Source: Enterovibrio baiacu (GTDB taxonomy: Bacteria > Pseudomonadota > Gammaproteobacteria > Enterobacterales > Vibrionaceae). From it: a stretch of 64,000 nucleotides of DNA. The notes below the pieces were generated by a model. The model saw nothing but the letters and a program-made list of their open reading frames with translations, made no database searches and was not told the DNA's origin. A program made the translations under genes and the position numbers. Shown piece by piece: positions 60,519-64,000 of this stretch (positions are counted from its first letter, which is position 1; each line of letters begins with the position of its first letter). The stretch covers positions 298,601 to 362,600 of the forward strand of contig NZ_SCHN01000009.1 of NCBI RefSeq assembly GCF_004120195.1, read 5' to 3'.

Positions 60519-60705
60519 TGCGGGTCTTATGACGTTCTAGGCGCGAGGAATGGCAAGCAACGTACCATAGCAGCATGATCGCGGTTTTGATCTCCGAGCG
60601 CCTTCCTTGATTTACTTTTCGGCTTGCAGCCATGCGTGGTTGCAACGCGTATTTATCCGCATGCATTCAACCCATGCATTCATTGACGCAGATGTACCTG
60701 CCAAA

Positions 60706-63700
60706 TCAGTAGTTAAAACGCCCGATCATGGTGTTTAGACTCTCCGCTTGTCCGTTAACTTGGTCCATGTTGTCGTTAATGCGATTGAGGATCTGCGCGC
60801 AATGATGAATGTTATCGCTCACCGCTTTGATGCTTGCCGAGACATCATTCACTTGATTGAACTGGGTGCGGATTGATTGGTTAACATTTTCAAAGTTCGC
60901 GCACACTTCATTGCTGGATGCCGTGATCTTCTTGAGCAAATCCCCAGACAAATTGACTTGCTCAGCCCCCCGCCTAATGCGCTCATCAGATTCATTGATC
61001 AACAGAGATATTTCCTTCGCTGCATTGGCACTCCGTTGCGCCAGTTCGCGCACTTCACTCGCGACCACAGAAAACCCTCGCCCTTGTTCGCCCGCACGAG
61101 CGGCTTCAACAGAGGCATTGAGCGCCAACAGGTTGGTTTGAAACGCAATGCCCTCAATCGTGCCAATGATCTGCTGCATCTTGTTGCTCGATTCAGTAAT
61201 GGACACCATGGCATCCTCAATCTGCTTCACTAAGACTTCATTCTCTTTGGTGTGCGCCAACGCCGCTTGTGACACTGTCACTGATTCGTTGGCGTGGGCT
61301 AGGGTACCATTGATTGTGTTTTGCATGGTCCCCATCATCGAAGACACATCTTTCAAGCCTCTGACTTGCGCATCGAGTTGGGTGTTTAAGCCAGACACTT
61401 CGCCATAGGTTTCTTCTGAGCGTTCGTTCACTGTGGTTGCCGAGGTTTGAATTTCCTCCAGCATGCTTGCTAAGTGCAGCATGGTCTGGTTGATGCCCTC
61501 TTTTAGCTTGTCGTAATCCCCCGTGACATCCAACGTGAAAGATTCCGTTAAATTGCCGCGAGAGAGGTGGTTAAGCACTTCTCTGGTATGCGAAAGAATG
61601 GTTTCGAGGTTTTCAGCGGTGCGGTTAACATCAGTGGCAAGGTTGAGCAAGTCACCTTTGCTGTTGGTATCACAACGGGCGCTAAAGTTACCCACCGATA
61701 CTTCGCGCATGACCGAAGAAATACTCGCGATAACCGCGTTGGTTGACGTACTCGCCGTGTTTACCGCGCACTTCATTTCATTGAGTTTACCGCTGGCTTC
61801 AACGTTAACGGTTTGACCAAATTGCCCTTCGCTCATGGCTGCCATCACACTACAAATGTTATTGATCACCGCTTCGCTGTTGACGATAGATTGGTTGATG
61901 GCCGCTTTCAATTCAGCTAATTCCCCGGACACATTCGCGGTAATGCGTGTGTTGTAATTGCCGACTTGCAGCGCCGTCATCACCTGTTTTGTGTCGGCAA
62001 TAAAATCTGCAGTGCTTTGGGCGGAATCATTTACCTGATCTTTTAGTACTTCCAATTGCCCGTTAGCATTGGTGGTGACACGGTGCCTGAAATCCCCCTG
62101 TTTAATGTGAGACATTACATCACCAATGTCTTTCACCGTGGTTTCGAGTTCTTGCGCAGATTCATTGATGCTGGTTTTGATCACCTGCAAATCACCGGCG
62201 AGATCAGACGTGACGCGTTGCGAGAAATCTCCTTTGGCAAGGCTATCCATGGTGGATGAAATGTCGCGTACGGCGTCATCCAAAGAGCCAAGCATGGTGT
62301 TCAATGCATCGGCCGCTTGTCCTGTTTCGTCTTTGCTGTGCACTTGAGCGCGCTCCGAGAAACGCCAATGTTCACGCAATGAAAGAATGAAATGAGAGAG
62401 ATCCTGAATCGGGCGCGAAATCAGGCGACCAAACGTCTTTGAGACAAACAAGACCGACGAAAGCAACACGATCACCACAATCAGATAAATCAGGCCAAGC
62501 GAGTAAATGGCAGAGAGCGCCTCCGTGGTTTTTTGTTCAACCACGATGAGCCATTCAGAATCACCGACCGGCACTTTTCGGTAAACAGAGAGCGTAGATT
62601 CGTTCGCATAGTTCTGGCCATGAAGCCCAGATTCAGATTCTATCTGGTCACTTGCAAACGCATCGTTAACCACCGCTGTATCGATGGTTTCATCCCTGCG
62701 GAAAGAAGACACGACTGTCAGCCCACCTTCATGGAAGGTATCGGAACGTAAGCGTTTGTCAGGCCCAACGAGGTAAGACTCGCCAGTGTCGCCCAAACCA
62801 TAATTGCGGCTCATCACTTGTGTGATTTTTTCAATCGGCAGTTGAAGTATCAGTGCCGCCTTGGGCACACCGTTGATATAGATAGGGGTCGCAACAAAGC
62901 TTGCGGGTAAATCGTAAGAGGGAAGGTATTTTTGATAGTCCACAAACAAGGTTTCAATGGGCTTCCCTTGAATGATGCTTTCAGACAGTTGTCGGTAAGC
63001 CTGGCCCAAACCTGAATCTTTAAACGGCCCTGTTTTTAAGTTGGTAGCAAAATCAATTTCCTTAAAGACGGAATAGACAATGTCACCGGATGAGAGATCG
63101 ACGATAAAGAGATCGTACAAATTGAAATCTTTCACGTACTGACGAAAATTAATGTGCACGCGGCGGTGCGCAAAATCGTAGTCCGTCGAGCCCGCTTTTC
63201 TTAACTGGTCTTTCTGTCCCAGAGGGTAGTGGTTTCCTGAAATATAGGCATGTTGCAAGCTTTTGGTTTTCGAACTGATGGTATCAACGAGCGCATCGGT
63301 GTCTATGGTATTGCCGCCCGTTTTTTCTAAGTGGGAGAGAAATTCATTCTTATAAAATGCTTTGAGCTTTGCTTCTGATTCAGCGCGGCTTGCTTCGTCT
63401 TCTACGTCAAAGGGATAGAGTTTAAAGGCATTGATGAGCGAGGGGGCCGCTGACATGGTGAGCGGGCTTTTAGCGATATTCAGTAAGATGGTTTCAGTGT
63501 TCTCAAAGTAGTTTTCTAAGGTGTCACTTTTCAGGTGTGCAATGGCTTTTAGCGATTCAATTTTCTGTTCTTCCAGCGAGGTGGAAGAACTGTAAAGCCC
63601 AATTAACGCCGTGATCACTGTGGGAATAAGGCCAATCAGGCTCAAAATAATGGTTATTTTTTTCACCAGCGCAAAATCTTCGAATTGGCGTTTCCAATCT

Positions 63701-63714
63701 TCCAGCACAGTCAT
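60706..63714 (-). CDS. Large chemoreceptor with periplasmic sensor and seven HAMP-like units
   Basis: A 1,002-residue methyl-accepting protein. Helix 1 (about 21-42) and helix 2 (about 397-420) flank a sensor of about 350 residues that looks like a double Cache domain ([21 protein letters not shown]). A membrane-proximal HAMP is followed by six repeats of about 90 residues marked [40 protein letters not shown] and RGNLTESF, then a signalling domain with [23 protein letters not shown] 63714 was chosen because GGGAT precedes it and the sequence begins the first helix; the open frame extends 52 residues further without family features. No CheR pentapeptide. Confidence 0.85.
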   Translation of the reverse strand: MTVLEDWKRQFEDFALVKKITIILSLIGLIPTVITALIGLYSSSTSLEEQKIESLKAIAHLKSDTLENYFENTETILLNIAKSPLTMSAAPSLINAFKLYPFDVEDEASRAESEAKLKAFYKNEFLSHLEKTGGNTIDTDALVDTISSKTKSLQHAYISGNHYPLGQKDQLRKAGSTDYDFAHRRVHINFRQYVKDFNLYDLFIVDLSSGDIVYSVFKEIDFATNLKTGPFKDSGLGQAYRQLSESIIQGKPIETLFVDYQKYLPSYDLPASFVATPIYINGVPKAALILQLPIEKITQVMSRNYGLGDTGESYLVGPDKRLRSDTFHEGGLTVVSSFRRDETIDTAVVNDAFASDQIESESGLHGQNYANESTLSVYRKVPVGDSEWLIVVEQKTTEALSAIYSLGLIYLIVVIVLLSSVLFVSKTFGRLISRPIQDLSHFILSLREHWRFSERAQVHSKDETGQAADALNTMLGSLDDAVRDISSTMDSLAKGDFSQRVTSDLAGDLQVIKTSINESAQELETTVKDIGDVMSHIKQGDFRHRVTTNANGQLEVLKDQVNDSAQSTADFIADTKQVMTALQVGNYNTRITANVSGELAELKAAINQSIVNSEAVINNICSVMAAMSEGQFGQTVNVEASGKLNEMKCAVNTASTSTNAVIASISSVMREVSVGNFSARCDTNSKGDLLNLATDVNRTAENLETILSHTREVLNHLSRGNLTESFTLDVTGDYDKLKEGINQTMLHLASMLEEIQTSATTVNERSEETYGEVSGLNTQLDAQVRGLKDVSSMMGTMQNTINGTLAHANESVTVSQAALAHTKENEVLVKQIEDAMVSITESSNKMQQIIGTIEGIAFQTNLLALNASVEAARAGEQGRGFSVVASEVRELAQRSANAAKEISLLINESDERIRRGAEQVNLSGDLLKKITASSNEVCANFENVNQSIRTQFNQVNDVSASIKAVSDNIHHCAQILNRINDNMDQVNGQAESLNTMIGRFNY

Positions 63715-64000
63715 ATCCCTTATCGCGAATGATGTATGCCTATACACGCTGAATCCATTGTTTTCAGCGTGCTTAGGGGTAAATGCTCTTGAACAAGTGT
63801 AGAAAGAAATTTCTCTTTTAGCGCAACATGTTGAGTAGGGTGTGAAGGGCGTAAGACTATTGCGAATCAATGAGAATCGCCAAAATGCGCTGCCTAGCTT
63901 GATTAACTATGTGCATGGAATTTTTTCGCTAGGGGAATTCAGGCGTTTCACGATGAGGTCGCGTTGCTAAGAGACGGCCTGATGCAATTGCTTGAAGAGT
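63715..64000. other. Right end of window, upstream of the poly-HAMP chemoreceptor
   Basis: These 286 bases should hold the chemoreceptor promoter. I see no gene, operator or repeat to report. Confidence 0.3.

Noticed and set aside
31-64000. tRNA, rRNA or known riboswitch genes
   Set aside because: I looked for cloverleaf-like CCA ends, rRNA core words and common riboswitch patterns at long leaders and found none I could support; small RNAs cannot be excluded by eye.

Overview
The window looks like chromosome from a marine gammaproteobacterium of the Vibrionaceae (an inference from gene content; a Grimontia/Enterovibrio/Photobacterium-like genus would fit). The reasons are small lineage-typical proteins (DUF2986, DUF3332, a YeeN-type YebC paralogue), three chemoreceptors, a proXWV osmoprotectant importer, an NhaC antiporter and moderate GC. 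I saw no rRNA, tRNA, phage, transposase or CRISPR array.

Layout. 1-10,542: the end of an M3 oligopeptidase, small secreted or membrane proteins, an SMR exporter, a degenerate GAF-GGDEF protein, an HBM-type chemoreceptor, an alpha/beta hydrolase, a solute-binding protein and an EEP-fold phosphatase/nuclease. 10,733-17,016: proXWV on the minus strand, divergent from a two-component system whose kinase has an unusual ATP-binding region. 17,034-24,047: a lone HlyD-type adaptor, then a three-gene operon (AMP-binding enzyme, membrane flavo-oxidoreductase, enoyl-CoA hydratase) whose first two products look like the separated halves of the fungal TmpL redox protein, then nhaC. 24,821-30,674: a LysR/SDR divergent pair, an orphan carbamoyltransferase and a YebC-family protein.

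31,533-41,867 is the main catabolic locus: a five-gene oligosaccharide-type ABC importer, a very large clan GH-L enzyme resembling beta-1,3-oligoglucan phosphorylases (GH149/GH161 type), and a LacI-family regulator. Near-identical palindromes with an AAAGCGCTTT core lie before the importer, the enzyme and the regulator gene. A fourth lies before a small outer-membrane barrel gene at 47,197, so the regulator probably controls a scattered regulon for uptake and phosphorolysis of a beta-glucan such as laminarin.

42,412-53,383: DUF523, hydrolase, agmatinase, patatin, the outer-membrane barrel, an sCache chemoreceptor, a DUF333 lipoprotein, YjdM, a TauE exporter, and mesX-mesD, the oxygen-dependent folate-independent methionine synthase pair, with a perfect MetR consensus upstream. 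53,709-55,548: four AT-rich small unknown genes. 55,878-63,714: an ABC1/UbiB-family kinase-like protein, a YdcF protein, a 2OG-Fe(II) oxygenase, a probable hexameric tyrosine-coordinated haem protein (HTHP) divergent from a two-cysteine OhrR-type peroxide sensor across a concentric double palindrome, a NifW-like protein without nif genes, and a 1,002-residue chemoreceptor with seven HAMP-like units. Two GAG-initiated heptamer tandem arrays (24,679 and 59,274) lie just 3' of minus-strand genes.

All functional calls come from reading motifs by eye; no database search was possible.
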